A stretch of DNA of 64,000 nt, from assembly GCA_949285665.1 (NCBI GenBank), contig CASDYC010000001.1, positions 131,376-195,375 of the forward strand, read 5' to 3'. Below, one piece after another: positions 1 to 9,178 of the stretch. The stretch's first letter is position 1; each line of letters opens with the position of its first letter. The notes under the pieces are model-generated. The model was not told the DNA's origin. It worked only from the letters and a program-made list of their open reading frames with translations, and ran no database searches. The translations under genes were made by a program, and so were the position numbers. This DNA comes from an uncultured bacterium (GTDB lineage Bacteria > Bacillota_I > Bacilli_A > RFN20 > CAG-826).

Positions 1-200
1 ATGAATACTACGATGTTGGTGTCACAAGACCTGGTAAATACGTTGAATTATTTAATTGTGATAAAGATGTTTATTCTGGAAGAAATCAATACAATGGTGC
101 TGATATTTATACAAGTGAATGGGGACCAGAAAATAAACCATTCAAAGTTACAATTAAATTAGCAAGTTATGGTGCATTAATTTTAAAATACACAAAGTAA
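1..200 (+). CDS. glgB: 1,4-alpha-glucan branching enzyme, C-terminal end (partial)
   Basis: An open frame entering from the left edge (codons from base 3) ends at TAA 198-200. Its last ~65 residues contain GVTRPGKYVELFN, then SGRNQYNG, and end in a beta-strand rich stretch with GALILKY. This matches the all-beta C-terminal domain of GH13 branching enzymes, which form the alpha-1,6 branch points of glycogen. The catalytic barrel lies outside the window, so the call rests on this tail and on the glycogen phosphorylase gene 18 bp downstream. Another GH13 amylase-type enzyme is possible but less likely in this context. Confidence 0.7.
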   Translation, partial: EYYDVGVTRPGKYVELFNCDKDVYSGRNQYNGADIYTSEWGPENKPFKVTIKLASYGALILKYTK

Positions 201-218
201 CAAAATTAGGGGGAAAAT

Positions 219-2621
219 ATGTTTAAAGATAAAGAACAATTTAAAAGAGCGTTTGTCGAATCACTAACTGAAAAATATGGTGTTAGCGTTGAAGATAGCG
301 ATATTACCGAAAAATTTGATATTTTAGGTACATTAGTTAGAAATTATGCTGGTGTAAATTGGAGAAGTACAAGAACAGAAATTTCTAGTGAAAAATACAA
401 ACAATTATTTTATTTTTCTCTTGAATTCTTAATGGGCAGATTATTAGTCAATAACATGCAAAATTTAGGAATTTATGAAATTTGTCGGGATGGTTTAAAA
501 GAATTAGGAATTGATATTAATGAATTAGAAGATCAAGAAAGCGATGCTGGTTTAGGAAACGGTGGTTTAGGAAGATTGGCAGCTTGTTTCTTAGATTCTA
601 TTGCATCTCTTGGCTATCCAGGCCATGGTAATACATTGCGTTATCAATATGGATTTTTTAGACAAAAATTTGTCGATGGAAAACAAGTTGAATTACCAGA
701 TCAATGGTTAGCAAATGGTAATGTTTGGGAAGTTAGAAAACCAAAACATGCAGTTGAAGTCATGTTTTATGGAAGACCTGAAACTTACTTAAAACCAGAT
801 GGAAGTTATTCCATTAAAACAGTAGATGCTTTATATGTCAAAGCAATGCCTTATGATATGACAGTTGTTGGATATCATAATAATGTTGCAAATACATTAA
901 GATTATGGAGTGCCGAACCTTCAATTTCTAATTTACCTTTAAATATGGATTTCGAAGACTATTTAAGTGAAATTAATGAAATTTGTCGATCACTTTATCC
1001 AGATGATTCAACGGAACATGGAAAGTTACTCAGATTAAAACAAGAATATTTCTTAGTTTCAGCTGGGTTACAAAGTGTTATGAGAAGTCATTATCGAAGA
1101 CATCATACTTTTGATAATTTCTATAAATTTTATGTTTTCCAATTAAATGACACGCATCCAATTTTAGCAATTCCAGAATTAATGAGATTATTAATGGATG
1201 AATATGGCTATGGTTGGGACGATGCTTGGAAACAAGTTACAAAATGTATTGCATATACAAATCATACAATTTTAGCTGAAGCATTAGAAAAATGGCCTAT
1301 TTCTTATATGCAACGATTATTACCTAGAATTTATTTAATCATTGAAGAAATTAATCGTCGATTTAATATTTTCTTAAATGAAAAAGGTATCGAAGAAACT
1401 CAAAAACGTGATATGCAAATTATTAAAGATAATCAAGTTTATATGGCAAATATGGCCATTTATGCTTGTTTCTCAGTTAATGGTGTTGCAAAAATTCACA
1501 CAAAAATTTTAGAAAAATCTACCTTTAGTTCGTTTTATAAAGTATTTCCAAGAAAATTTAATAATAAAACAAATGGTATTACACATCGAAGATGGTTCTT
1601 ATATTCAAATCCAAAATTAGCAAATTATGTCAGTGAATTAATTGGAAAAGATTGGATTACAGATTCTTTAAAATTAAAAGAATTTGAAAAATTTGCAAAC
1701 GATGAAGATGTTCAAAAGCGTGTTGGACATATAAAATATGAAAACAAAATTAATTTTGCAAATTTTGTCAAGAAAGAATATGGAATTGAAATTGATCCAA
1801 CAAGCATTTTTGATGTTCAAATTAAAAGATTACACGCTTATAAGCGTCAATTAATGAATTTATTTAGAATTATTTATTTATATTCTAGAATTAAAAATGA
1901 TGCAAACTTTACAATGTATCCAACAACATTTATTTTTGGTGCAAAAGCTGCTCCAAGCTATGTTTTTGCTAAAAAAGTTATTGAATTTATAAATGCTGTT
2001 GCATTTTATGTTAATAATGATCCTCAAGTTTCAAAATTCATGAAGATTGTCTTTGTTGAAAATTATGGTGTAACTTTAGCTGAAAAAATTATTCCTGCAA
2101 GTGATGTCAGTGAACAAATTTCAACTGCTGGGTTTGAAGCTTCAGGAACAAGCAACATGAAATTTATGATGAATGGTGCAATTACTCTTGGTACTCTTGA
2201 TGGAGCAAACATTGAAATAGCTGATAACGCTGGAAAAGAAAATGAAGTAATTTTCGGTCTTAATGCAAAAGAAGTTGATGATATTAAAAATTCTGGAAAA
2301 TATAGTGCATGGGACTTGTATAATTCAAATTCTGAAATTAATAATGTTGTTAATATGATTTTTAATGGTCCTTGGGCTCAAGAAGATCACGATAGATTTA
2401 AATTAATTTTTGATGAATTAATGTCAAAAAATGATGAATACTTAGTTTTAAAAGATTTGCCAGAATATATAAAAGCAACGTTCAAGATTCAAAAATTATT
2501 TGAAGATAAAGCTCTATGGAATAAGATGTGCATTTATAATATCGCTAATTCTGGTCCATTTTCAAGTGATAGAACTATTCAGCAATATGTCGATGATATT
2601 TGGCATTTAGAAAAATTATAA
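219..2621 (+). CDS. glgP: Glycogen/starch (alpha-glucan) phosphorylase
   Basis: An 800-residue GT35 phosphorylase, the usual length of the family. It releases glucose-1-phosphate from the ends of glycogen chains using pyridoxal phosphate in the cytoplasm. The N-terminal domain has the active-site glycine loop GLGNGGLGRLAACFLDS (about residues 111-127), and the C-terminal domain has EASGTSNMKFMMNGA, whose Lys carries the PLP. A strong Shine-Dalgarno (AGGGGG, about 208-213) precedes the ATG. It lies 18 bp after the branching-enzyme tail and appears to be in the same operon, so this organism stores and mobilises glycogen, which is not common in strongly reduced genomes. No truncation or missing catalytic residue is visible. 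Confidence 0.96.
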   Translation: MFKDKEQFKRAFVESLTEKYGVSVEDSDITEKFDILGTLVRNYAGVNWRSTRTEISSEKYKQLFYFSLEFLMGRLLVNNMQNLGIYEICRDGLKELGIDINELEDQESDAGLGNGGLGRLAACFLDSIASLGYPGHGNTLRYQYGFFRQKFVDGKQVELPDQWLANGNVWEVRKPKHAVEVMFYGRPETYLKPDGSYSIKTVDALYVKAMPYDMTVVGYHNNVANTLRLWSAEPSISNLPLNMDFEDYLSEINEICRSLYPDDSTEHGKLLRLKQEYFLVSAGLQSVMRSHYRRHHTFDNFYKFYVFQLNDTHPILAIPELMRLLMDEYGYGWDDAWKQVTKCIAYTNHTILAEALEKWPISYMQRLLPRIYLIIEEINRRFNIFLNEKGIEETQKRDMQIIKDNQVYMANMAIYACFSVNGVAKIHTKILEKSTFSSFYKVFPRKFNNKTNGITHRRWFLYSNPKLANYVSELIGKDWITDSLKLKEFEKFANDEDVQKRVGHIKYENKINFANFVKKEYGIEIDPTSIFDVQIKRLHAYKRQLMNLFRIIYLYSRIKNDANFTMYPTTFIFGAKAAPSYVFAKKVIEFINAVAFYVNNDPQVSKFMKIVFVENYGVTLAEKIIPASDVSEQISTAGFEASGTSNMKFMMNGAITLGTLDGANIEIADNAGKENEVIFGLNAKEVDDIKNSGKYSAWDLYNSNSEINNVVNMIFNGPWAQEDHDRFKLIFDELMSKNDEYLVLKDLPEYIKATFKIQKLFEDKALWNKMCIYNIANSGPFSSDRTIQQYVDDIWHLEKL

Positions 2622-2624
2622 TTT

Positions 2625-3119
2625 ATGAAAATTAAATTAAGAGAATTATATTTACAACAATCAAAACTTGATTTAGAAATTCAAAAAAATCACAAAACAT
2701 CTTATAAAGAAACAAGAAATAAACGTTATTTAGCATTTTTAGTTGAACTTGGTGAACTTGCAAATGCAACTAGATGTTTTAAGTTTTGGTCGTTTAAAAA
2801 TTCTGAAGAAAAAGCAAGATTGATAGATGAATTTGCAGATGGTCTTCATTTTATCTTATCAATCGGTTTAGATCATCAATATGTTTTAGATGAATTAGAA
2901 TTTAATGATAATATTAATTTAGACTTATCATCAACTTTTTTAGAAACTTATAATAATTTTAGTAATTTTTTAAAAAATGATACACTTGAAAATTATAAAA
3001 AGGCATTTGTCAAATTTTTAAATATTGCTATTAAATTAAACTTTTCAATAAATGATATAATTAATGGTTACTTAAAAAAATTGAATGTGAATTATCAACG
3101 ACAAGAAACTAATTATTAA
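2625..3119 (+). CDS. dUTP diphosphatase, dimeric all-alpha type
   Basis: A 164 aa protein of the all-alpha dUTPase/MazG-like superfamily (dUTPase_2). Two metal-binding helices are visible: LAFLVELGELANATRCFKFW (E..E) and EEKARLIDEFADGLHFILSIG (E..D), the pattern of dimeric dUTPases. It should hydrolyse dUTP to dUMP and pyrophosphate, keeping uracil out of DNA and supplying dUMP for thymidylate synthesis. The ATG lies 3 bp after the glgP stop with no Shine-Dalgarno of its own, so translation is probably coupled to glgP. The metabolic link to glycogen genes is unclear; co-location may be chance. Confidence 0.85.
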   Translation: MKIKLRELYLQQSKLDLEIQKNHKTSYKETRNKRYLAFLVELGELANATRCFKFWSFKNSEEKARLIDEFADGLHFILSIGLDHQYVLDELEFNDNINLDLSSTFLETYNNFSNFLKNDTLENYKKAFVKFLNIAIKLNFSINDIINGYLKKLNVNYQRQETNY

Positions 3120-3125
3120 TTAGTT

Positions 3126-3581
3126 TTAAATATTTAATAATTTTAAAACTTCATTTTCATTAAAAATTTGAATATGAAGTTTTTTTAATTCACTAACTAA
3201 TAAGCCACTACCTTGAATTAATTTACGACTAAAAGTTCCATTATAAATAAAATGACTACCACAAGTTGGTGATTTTTCTTTTAAAAGTGCGTATTTAACA
3301 TCATTTTCTTTACATAAATTAATTATAGAAGCGATTTTCTTTTTTATTAATGTTGTGTAATTATTGTTATCTTTGTCTATAACTTCATTATTTTTTATTT
3401 CAATTGGATTTCTAGGACAACCTAAAACATCAAATTCTGGGCAAATTGGAATGATTGTAAAATTATTTTCTAATAGACCAATGTTGTCAATTTTACAATT
3501 TTTTCCATCATATCTAACATTGTTACCTAATAAACAAGAACTTACTAATAAATATGGTTTTAATAATTTTTTATCATTCAT
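3126..3581 (-). CDS. DUF523 family protein (YbbK-like)
   Basis: A 151 aa protein of unknown biochemical function that fits DUF523 in length and motifs. Visible are VSSCLLGNNVRYDG near the N-terminus, CPEFDVLGCPRNPIEI in the middle and EKSPTCGSHFIYNGTFS further on, with conserved cysteines that suggest metal or Fe-S binding. It is convergent with the dUTPase gene (6 bp between stop codons) and divergent from the YgjP-like gene, with only 18 bp between the two start codons. A minus-strand -10 (TATAAT, 3596-3591) lies 9 nt before its ATG, with no Shine-Dalgarno. Family assignment is firm; function is not known. Confidence 0.85.
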   Translation of the reverse strand: MNDKKLLKPYLLVSSCLLGNNVRYDGKNCKIDNIGLLENNFTIIPICPEFDVLGCPRNPIEIKNNEVIDKDNNNYTTLIKKKIASIINLCKENDVKYALLKEKSPTCGSHFIYNGTFSRKLIQGSGLLVSELKKLHIQIFNENEVLKLLNI

Positions 3582-3585
3582 AATG

Positions 3586-3597
3586 TTATAATTATAA
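3586..3597. promoter_or_regulatory. Palindromic bidirectional -10 element between two divergent genes
   Basis: The sequence TTATAATTATAA is a perfect 12 bp palindrome carrying TATAAT on the plus strand (3587-3592, with upstream TG at 3584-3585) and on the minus strand (3596-3591). The plus ATG at 3600 begins 7 nt after its hexamer and the minus ATG (3581) 9 nt after its own, so both mRNAs would start at or very near the start codon. Any -35 contacts must fall inside the opposing coding regions. Confidence 0.6.
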
Positions 3598-3599
3598 AC

Positions 3600-4247
3600 A
3601 TGAATGTGAATGAAATCTATTTCAATGGCAATAAATATAATGTAATTTATAAAACAAAAAGAATAAAAAAAATTATAATTCGTTTTAAAGACGATACATT
3701 TTATATTTCAATGCCACTATTTTCACTTAAAATAACTGCTTATAAATTTTTATCTGATGTAGGTTTAAAATTAATTAAAAAAGTTAAAAAATCTAACACT
3801 TACGATTTAGAAAATGGTTATGTTTTTTTGTATGGAAAAAAATACACAAAGAACATAGATGGTTTATTTTTAATTAATAATAATGAATATAAAATTGACA
3901 ATATTAATGATTTTTATAATTTATTTATCACTGATTATTTTCATTTATTAAAGAGTAGAGTAGATTATTATAAAAATATTATGAATATACCAGTTGATTA
4001 TAAAATTCATGTAAAAAATGTTAAAACAATTTTAGGTTCTAATTCTTTAAAAACAAAATCATTAACTTTTTCAATTATTTTAATTCATTATCCATTAGTT
4101 GTAATTGATTCAATTGTTGTCCACGAGTTAGCTCATTATTTTTATAGAAATCATTCAAAAAATTTTTATAATGTTGTATATAAATATTTCCCAGATTACA
4201 AAAAAGGTTTAAGTATTTTCAAAAAAGGACTAGATAATGGTTTATAA
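3600..4247 (+). CDS. YgjP-like/DUF45 zinc metallopeptidase-type protein
   Basis: A 215 aa protein whose C-terminus carries a zinc-binding HELAH motif (VVHELAHYFYRNHSKNFYNVV) followed by a Phe/Pro-Asp-Tyr-Lys stretch, the signature of the YgjP/DUF45 (WLM/SprT-like) family. The N-terminal half is the usual beta-rich region (about residues 1-85). E. coli YgjP has been described as a nucleotide pyrophosphatase, but most members are only called M48-like metallopeptidases, so the substrate is open. There is no Shine-Dalgarno, and a TG-extended -10 sits 7 nt before the ATG, which points to a leaderless message. Its end overlaps the next gene by 11 bp. Confidence 0.82.
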   Translation: MNVNEIYFNGNKYNVIYKTKRIKKIIIRFKDDTFYISMPLFSLKITAYKFLSDVGLKLIKKVKKSNTYDLENGYVFLYGKKYTKNIDGLFLINNNEYKIDNINDFYNLFITDYFHLLKSRVDYYKNIMNIPVDYKIHVKNVKTILGSNSLKTKSLTFSIILIHYPLVVIDSIVVHELAHYFYRNHSKNFYNVVYKYFPDYKKGLSIFKKGLDNGL

Positions 4248-4971
4248 AATAACATCAAAAAGTAACGAATTAATAAAAAGTATTGTAAAAATTAAAAATG
4301 ATAATAATTCAAATTATTTTTTAGTTGATGGATTTCATTTATTCGAGATAGCACTTTTAAATAATTGCGTTGAAAAAATATTCACCAATAAATTAATTTC
4401 TAATATAGAAAACATTGACCAATACGTTGTTGCAGATGAAATTCTTAATAAAATTTCTAGTTTTAAAACAAATCAAGGAATTGTTTGTCTATGTAAGAAA
4501 ATAAAAAAAGAAATAAAAAATGAAAATATATTAATTTATTTAGATTATATTCAAGATCCCGGAAATTTAGGAACAATTTTTAGGAGTGGTTTAGCATTTG
4601 GTTTTAAAAATTATCTTTTAAGTCCAAATTGTGTTTCAGTTTTTAACAGTAAAACCGTTTCAGCATCTCAAGGTGCAATTTTTAATGTAAATTTTATAAC
4701 ATGTGATGTTAATAAATTAAAAGAATACAAAAAAAGTGGTTATAAGTTAATTTCAACTTCTTTAAAAAATGAATCGATTTATCTTGATGAACTTAACTTA
4801 AATAAAAGTGATAAATATATTTTTATATTCGGAAATGAAGGTTCTGGAATTAGCAAAGAAGTTTTAGATATATCAGATGAATTTTTAAAAATTAAAATTA
4901 AAAATATTGAAAGTTTAAATGTTGCAATTGCTTTTTCAATAGTTATGTATAATTTATCTTTAAAATTATAA
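4237..4971 (+). CDS. TrmH/SpoU family RNA 2'-O-methyltransferase
   Basis: A 244 aa SPOUT methyltransferase. Motif 1 is DYIQDPGNLGTIFRSG (about residues 103-118, with the N and R used in catalysis and RNA binding), motif 2 is FGNEGSGIS, and motif 3 is SLNVAIAFSIVMYN, together forming the trefoil-knot SAM site. The N-terminal ~90 residues are an L30e-like RNA-binding domain. It likely methylates 23S rRNA or tRNA ribose; the exact site cannot be read from sequence. It overlaps the upstream gene by 11 bp and precedes the pheS T-box, the position held by ysgA in Bacillus subtilis. An AT-only hairpin follows the stop codon. Confidence 0.9.
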   Translation: MVYKITSKSNELIKSIVKIKNDNNSNYFLVDGFHLFEIALLNNCVEKIFTNKLISNIENIDQYVVADEILNKISSFKTNQGIVCLCKKIKKEIKNENILIYLDYIQDPGNLGTIFRSGLAFGFKNYLLSPNCVSVFNSKTVSASQGAIFNVNFITCDVNKLKEYKKSGYKLISTSLKNESIYLDELNLNKSDKYIFIFGNEGSGISKEVLDISDEFLKIKIKNIESLNVAIAFSIVMYNLSLKL

Positions 4972-4972
4972 A

Positions 4973-5003
4973 AATAATAATATTAAAATTATTATTATTT
5001 TTG
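4973..5003 (+). terminator. AT-only terminator-like hairpin after the TrmH-family gene
   Basis: AATAATAAT and ATTATTATT form a 9 bp stem with an AT loop, followed by TTTTTG. The stem contains no G or C, so it would be weak, but it stands exactly between the stop codon and the pheS promoter. Confidence 0.4.
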
Positions 5004-5009
5004 TTAAAA

Positions 5010-5221
5010 TATTATTGCATTGATTAAGGAGTAGTAAAGAAATCCCTTTTATTAAGTGAGAGGTAGATAGTGTGAACACCTTATAAAATATTTCTTGAAT
5101 TCACCTTATAGCTCTAGGTAATGCTAGCGTTTGTTGCGTTAAAACTAAATTAAGTGCGTAATTTTTTACGAATAAGGATGGTAACACGGATTATTTCGCT
5201 CCTTTTTAAAGGAGTTTTTTT
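5010..5221 (+). promoter_or_regulatory. T-box riboswitch leader of pheST (specifier UUC, Phe)
   Basis: A -10 candidate (TATTAT 5010-5015) precedes a ~200 nt leader. The conserved T-box bulge region AATAAGGATGGTAACACG lies at 5171-5188. The stem I specifier is TTC (Phe) at 5100-5102 followed by A, in the right position for the downstream gene. A terminator hairpin (CTCCTTT 5199-5205, AAAGGAG 5208-5214, then a T-run to 5221) ends the leader. Uncharged tRNA-Phe should stabilise the antiterminator and allow pheST transcription. The T-box motif and terminator are seen directly; the specifier is inferred from position. Confidence 0.9.
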
Positions 5222-5238
5222 ATTTTAAGGAGTAAAAA

Positions 5239-6276
5239 ATGGATAAAAATGAAATTTTAATTGAAAAAGAAAATTTATTAAATGATTTAAAAGATGTAAA
5301 AACTTTTGATGATTTAAACAATGTTAGAGCAAAATATCTTTCAAAAAAATCTAAATTAAATTCAGTAATGCAACTTTTTAAAACATTAACTAAAGAAGAA
5401 AAAATTGAACTTGGAAAAACTGTTAATGAAGTTAAAACATTTATTGAAAATGAATTAAAAGTAAAACAAGATGAATTAGAAAATCAAAAAATGATTGAAA
5501 CATTAGAAAAAGATAAAATTGATATTACATTACCAGGTAGTAATTTATTAACAGGCGCAAAAAATCCATTTTATTTAATTTTAGATGAGATGATATCTAT
5601 TTTTACTTCGATGGGATTTTCTGTTGTCGAAGGTAGTGAAGTTGAAAGTGATAAATATAATTTTGAATTATTAAACATTCCAAAAGATCATCCTGCAAGA
5701 GATATGCAAGATACATTTTATATTAGTGAAAATTTATTAATGAGAACACATACGTCTCCTGCCCAAGCTCACGAATTAGAACAAAATAAAAATAAACCAT
5801 TAATGATTATTTCTCCTGGAAAAACATACCGAAGAGATGATGATGATATGACTCATTCTCATCAATTTGCCCAAGTTGAAGGATTAGTTGTTGGAGAGAA
5901 TATAACACTTGGAAATTTAAAAGCAACTTTAGAATTATTTGTTAAAAAAATGTTTGGTGAAAAAAGAGAAATCAGATTAAGATCTTCATATTTTCCATTT
6001 ACCGAACCAAGTGTAGAAGTTGATGTAAGTTGCGCAGAGTGTAATGGCAAGGGATGTCCGGTTTGTAAAGGCACAGGTTATATTGAAATTCTTGGTGCTG
6101 GTATGGTTCATCCAAATGTTTTAAAAATGGCTGGATATGATTCCAATAAATTTAGTGGTTTTGCTTTTGGTATCGGAATTGAAAGAGTTGCAATGCTTCG
6201 TTATGACATTAACGACATACGAAAGTTATACACAAATGACATTAGATTTTTAAATCAATTCAAAAAAAGAGGTTAA
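5239..6276 (+). CDS. pheS: Phenylalanine--tRNA ligase alpha subunit
   Basis: 345 residues, the normal length for bacterial PheS. An N-terminal coiled coil (about residues 1-90) binds tRNA, and the class II catalytic core carries motif 2 (TYRRDDDDMTHSHQFAQVEG) and motif 3 (GFAFGIGIERVAMLRY) near the C-terminus. A CxxC..CxxC knuckle (CAECNGKGCPVCKG, about residues 259-272) precedes the GAGMVHPNVL block. It forms the alpha2-beta2 synthetase with PheT, encoded 6 bp downstream. The start is supported by AAGGAG 7-8 nt upstream, and expression should follow the T-box in front. Confidence 0.98.
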   Translation: MDKNEILIEKENLLNDLKDVKTFDDLNNVRAKYLSKKSKLNSVMQLFKTLTKEEKIELGKTVNEVKTFIENELKVKQDELENQKMIETLEKDKIDITLPGSNLLTGAKNPFYLILDEMISIFTSMGFSVVEGSEVESDKYNFELLNIPKDHPARDMQDTFYISENLLMRTHTSPAQAHELEQNKNKPLMIISPGKTYRRDDDDMTHSHQFAQVEGLVVGENITLGNLKATLELFVKKMFGEKREIRLRSSYFPFTEPSVEVDVSCAECNGKGCPVCKGTGYIEILGAGMVHPNVLKMAGYDSNKFSGFAFGIGIERVAMLRYDINDIRKLYTNDIRFLNQFKKRG

Positions 6277-6282
6277 TATAAT

Positions 6283-8685
6283 ATGAAAGTAAGTTACAAA
6301 GAATTAAATAAATTAATCGATTTATCAAATATATCTCCTTATGATTTAGCAAATAAATTAACTTTTGCTGGTATTGAAGTTGAATCAGTTGAAAAATTAT
6401 CTGATGCTAACAATTTAGTTATTGGTGAAGTTATTGATTGTCAAAACATGCCTGAAAGTAACCATTTACATTTAACTAAAGTTGACATTAAAGATGAAAT
6501 TTTAGATATTGTTTGTGGTGCACCAAATGTTAGAAAAGGCTTAAAAGTTATTGTTGCAAAAGTTGGTGCTAAATTAAAAGAAATAACAATAAAAAAATCT
6601 CAAATTTTAGGTCATGACAGTAATGGAATGTTATGTTCTTTAGTTGAACTTGGAGTTGATAAAAAATATTTAACAGAAGCTCAAATAAATGGAGTTGAAG
6701 AACTTGATGATGATGCCATTGTTGGTAATAGCAATGTTTTAGAATATTTAGGGTTAGATGATTATATTTTAGATTTAAAATTATTAGCAAATAGAAGTGA
6801 TTGTAATTCTCTTTTAAATGTAGCAAAAGAAGTATCTGCTTTATATAACTTAAAATTTAAAGAACCTAATTTAATTAATTTAGCAAAAGAAGATGATGAA
6901 ATTGTTTTTAATTTAAATTCAAAAACAGAATTATGTCCAAAATTTGTTTCAAGAGTTATTAAAAACATTAAAATTAAACAATCTCCAAAATGGTTAATTT
7001 ATGCTCTTAGATCCTTTGGAATTAGATCAATTAATAATATTGTTGATATTGGAAACTATGTAATGGTAATTACTGGTCAACCATTACATATGTATGATTT
7101 AGATAAACTTGAAAGTAATGAATTGTATTGTGATTTATCAAATAATGAGAAATTTGTAGCATTAGATGGAAAAGAATATCAATTAAATGATTCAGATTTA
7201 GTTATTCGTTCAAAAAACGAAATTGAATCTTTAGCTGGTGTTATGGGTTCGCTTAGATCTTCAACAAGTGATAGTACAAAAAATATTGTTATTGAATCAG
7301 CTATATTCGATCCAAAATCTGTTAGATTAACTTCTTCAAGACTTGGTTTATCAAGTGAATCTTCATTAAGATTTACCAAAGGAATTGATCCAACTAATCA
7401 AGAATTTGCTGTTGATTATGCCGCAAGTTTAGTATGTGAATTAGCTGAAACAAACATTGTATCAAAAAGATTTGAATTTAATAAAATTAATTACAAAGAA
7501 AAAGAAATTGAATCATCTTATTTTTATATTAATAACAGACTTGGAACAAACTTTGAAAAAAATATTATAAAAAATGCATTAAATAGAGTTTTTATTAAAG
7601 TAAAAGATTTAGATGAAGATAAATTTATAGCAGTTATTCCGCATCATAGAATTGATATTACTGATCAAGCTGATTTAAGTGAAGAAGTTATTAGATTATT
7701 AGGTTTTGATAATGTTGAGTCAGTTTTACCAACTATGAGAATTGCAATCGGTGGTTTAAACGAAAACAAGAAAAAAGAAACTTTATTTAAAGATTTATTA
7801 ATAAATAATGGATTTTATGAAACTTTAACTTATACTCTTGAAAATAAAGAAATGAGTGATGATTTTAATATCTTATTAAAAGATGAACCAATAATTATTA
7901 AAAATCCGTTAACAGTTGATCATAGCATTTTAAGAAGAAGTTTAATTCCAAGCTTATTAAAAGTTGTAAATTATAATTTAAATAGAAAAATTACTGATTT
8001 CAAATTGTTTGAAGTTTCAAATTTATATTCTAAAAATAATTCAATTTCTGTTTTAAGCTGTGTTTTAACTGGTAATAATTTATATCAAGGAAATTTGAAG
8101 AAAATTAAATTTTCATTCTTTGATTTAAAAGCAATTGTTGAAACAATTTTTGAAATTTTAGGTATTCAAAAAACAAGATATAAACTCGAACAAGTTGAAA
8201 AAGAAAATAGGGATTTAAATTTTGGAAAATCTGCTTATTTAAAAATTGGAAACAAAATTTGTGGTTATTTAGGTGAAATCCATCCTTATGTTTATAAGAA
8301 ATATGAAATTAAAACAAATAGCAATGTTTATGTAATGGAAATTAATCTAAATGAAATTTATCAACTTAAAGTTGGTCAAATCAAATCAAAAGAATTAAGT
8401 AAATTCCCAGATGTTAAAAGAGATATTGCATTAGTTGCAGATAAATCAATTTCAGTTGCAACCATTGAAAAAGAAATTAAGTTATCTTCATCATTATTAA
8501 GCGATGTTTCTTTATTTGATGTTTTTGTTGATGATGAATTAAATAAAAATAATTTAAAATCTGTTGCATTTAATTTAACTTTTACATCGTTTGATCACAC
8601 ATTAAAAGAAAACGAAATTAATGAAGAAGTTGAAAAGATAATTAATAATTTAAAAAATAAATTAAAAATTGAGTTAAGAAAATGA
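6283..8685 (+). CDS. pheT: Phenylalanine--tRNA ligase beta subunit
   Basis: 800 residues, full length for bacterial PheT. The N-terminus holds the EMAP-like tRNA-binding domain (about 40-150, with VCGAPNVRKG), then the B3/B4 editing domain (including GVMGS and SLRFTKGID), the B5 domain, the catalytic-like fold and a C-terminal FDX-ACB anticodon-binding domain (KFPDVKRDIALV onward, about 705-800). It proofreads Tyr-tRNA-Phe and completes the alpha2-beta2 enzyme. The stop TGA overlaps the next start codon (ATGA), so the downstream DUF177 gene is translationally coupled. Confidence 0.98.
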   Translation: MKVSYKELNKLIDLSNISPYDLANKLTFAGIEVESVEKLSDANNLVIGEVIDCQNMPESNHLHLTKVDIKDEILDIVCGAPNVRKGLKVIVAKVGAKLKEITIKKSQILGHDSNGMLCSLVELGVDKKYLTEAQINGVEELDDDAIVGNSNVLEYLGLDDYILDLKLLANRSDCNSLLNVAKEVSALYNLKFKEPNLINLAKEDDEIVFNLNSKTELCPKFVSRVIKNIKIKQSPKWLIYALRSFGIRSINNIVDIGNYVMVITGQPLHMYDLDKLESNELYCDLSNNEKFVALDGKEYQLNDSDLVIRSKNEIESLAGVMGSLRSSTSDSTKNIVIESAIFDPKSVRLTSSRLGLSSESSLRFTKGIDPTNQEFAVDYAASLVCELAETNIVSKRFEFNKINYKEKEIESSYFYINNRLGTNFEKNIIKNALNRVFIKVKDLDEDKFIAVIPHHRIDITDQADLSEEVIRLLGFDNVESVLPTMRIAIGGLNENKKKETLFKDLLINNGFYETLTYTLENKEMSDDFNILLKDEPIIIKNPLTVDHSILRRSLIPSLLKVVNYNLNRKITDFKLFEVSNLYSKNNSISVLSCVLTGNNLYQGNLKKIKFSFFDLKAIVETIFEILGIQKTRYKLEQVEKENRDLNFGKSAYLKIGNKICGYLGEIHPYVYKKYEIKTNSNVYVMEINLNEIYQLKVGQIKSKELSKFPDVKRDIALVADKSISVATIEKEIKLSSSLLSDVSLFDVFVDDELNKNNLKSVAFNLTFTSFDHTLKENEINEEVEKIINNLKNKLKIELRK

Positions 8686-9074
8686 AATTAGATACAAGAA
8701 AAATAAAAACTGGAGAAAAATATATTTTAAAAGAGGATGTAAATCTTGATAAATTTTTTGAAGGTAATAACTTATCAATAAATAAAATAAATTACTGTAA
8801 AACTGAAATTACAGCATGGTTTAATACTTATTTAATAGTTGTTAAATTTAAGATTTTATGTTCGCTAAATTTAAATGATTATAAAACAAATGAACCATTT
8901 GATAAGGAATTTGTAATCAATGATAAAGTAATTTTTTCTGATAAAGAAGAAGACGAAATTAGTTCAAATTATGATGAAATTATTATGTTTAACACAAATT
9001 TAATTATTGATTTGGATGAAATTATTTACTCATTAATTGTTACAAGTTTACCAATTAAAATTTCTAAAAATTAA
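8682..9074 (+). CDS. DUF177 (YceD-like) protein
   Basis: A 130 aa protein overlapping pheT by 4 bp. It shows the DUF177 pattern: an N-terminal beta region, then ILCSLNLNDYKTNEPFDKEF (the family's Cys and turn block), an acidic stretch DKEEDE, and a hydrophobic IDLDEIIYSLIVTSLPIKI. YceD proteins are linked to 23S rRNA biogenesis and are normally encoded beside rpmF (ribosomal protein L32). Here rpmF does not follow; the next gene is mraZ. The similarity is moderate, so the family call is good rather than certain. Confidence 0.68.
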   Translation: MKLDTRKIKTGEKYILKEDVNLDKFFEGNNLSINKINYCKTEITAWFNTYLIVVKFKILCSLNLNDYKTNEPFDKEFVINDKVIFSDKEEDEISSNYDEIIMFNTNLIIDLDEIIYSLIVTSLPIKISKN

Positions 9075-9099
9075 ATTTTCTAAATATTTATTCTACGTT

Positions 9100-9133
9100 A
9101 AAAGTGAATGTAAAAATTATATTCACTTTTTTT
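9100..9133 (+). terminator. Rho-independent terminator after the pheST-DUF177 operon
   Basis: AAAAGTGAAT (9100-9109) pairs perfectly with ATTCACTTTT (9121-9130), loop of 11 nt, followed by TTT. It separates the pheST operon from mraZ. Confidence 0.8.
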
Positions 9134-9142
9134 ATTTGCGTG

Positions 9143-9171
9143 TTTACAAAACTCTAATATACATCTATAAT
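9143..9171 (+). promoter_or_regulatory. Promoter of the mraZ division cluster
   Basis: A -35 TTTACA (9143-9148), 17 bp spacer and perfect -10 TATAAT (9166-9171) predict transcription from about 9178, directly at the first MraZ-type repeat. Confidence 0.75.
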
Positions 9172-9178
9172 AATATTG

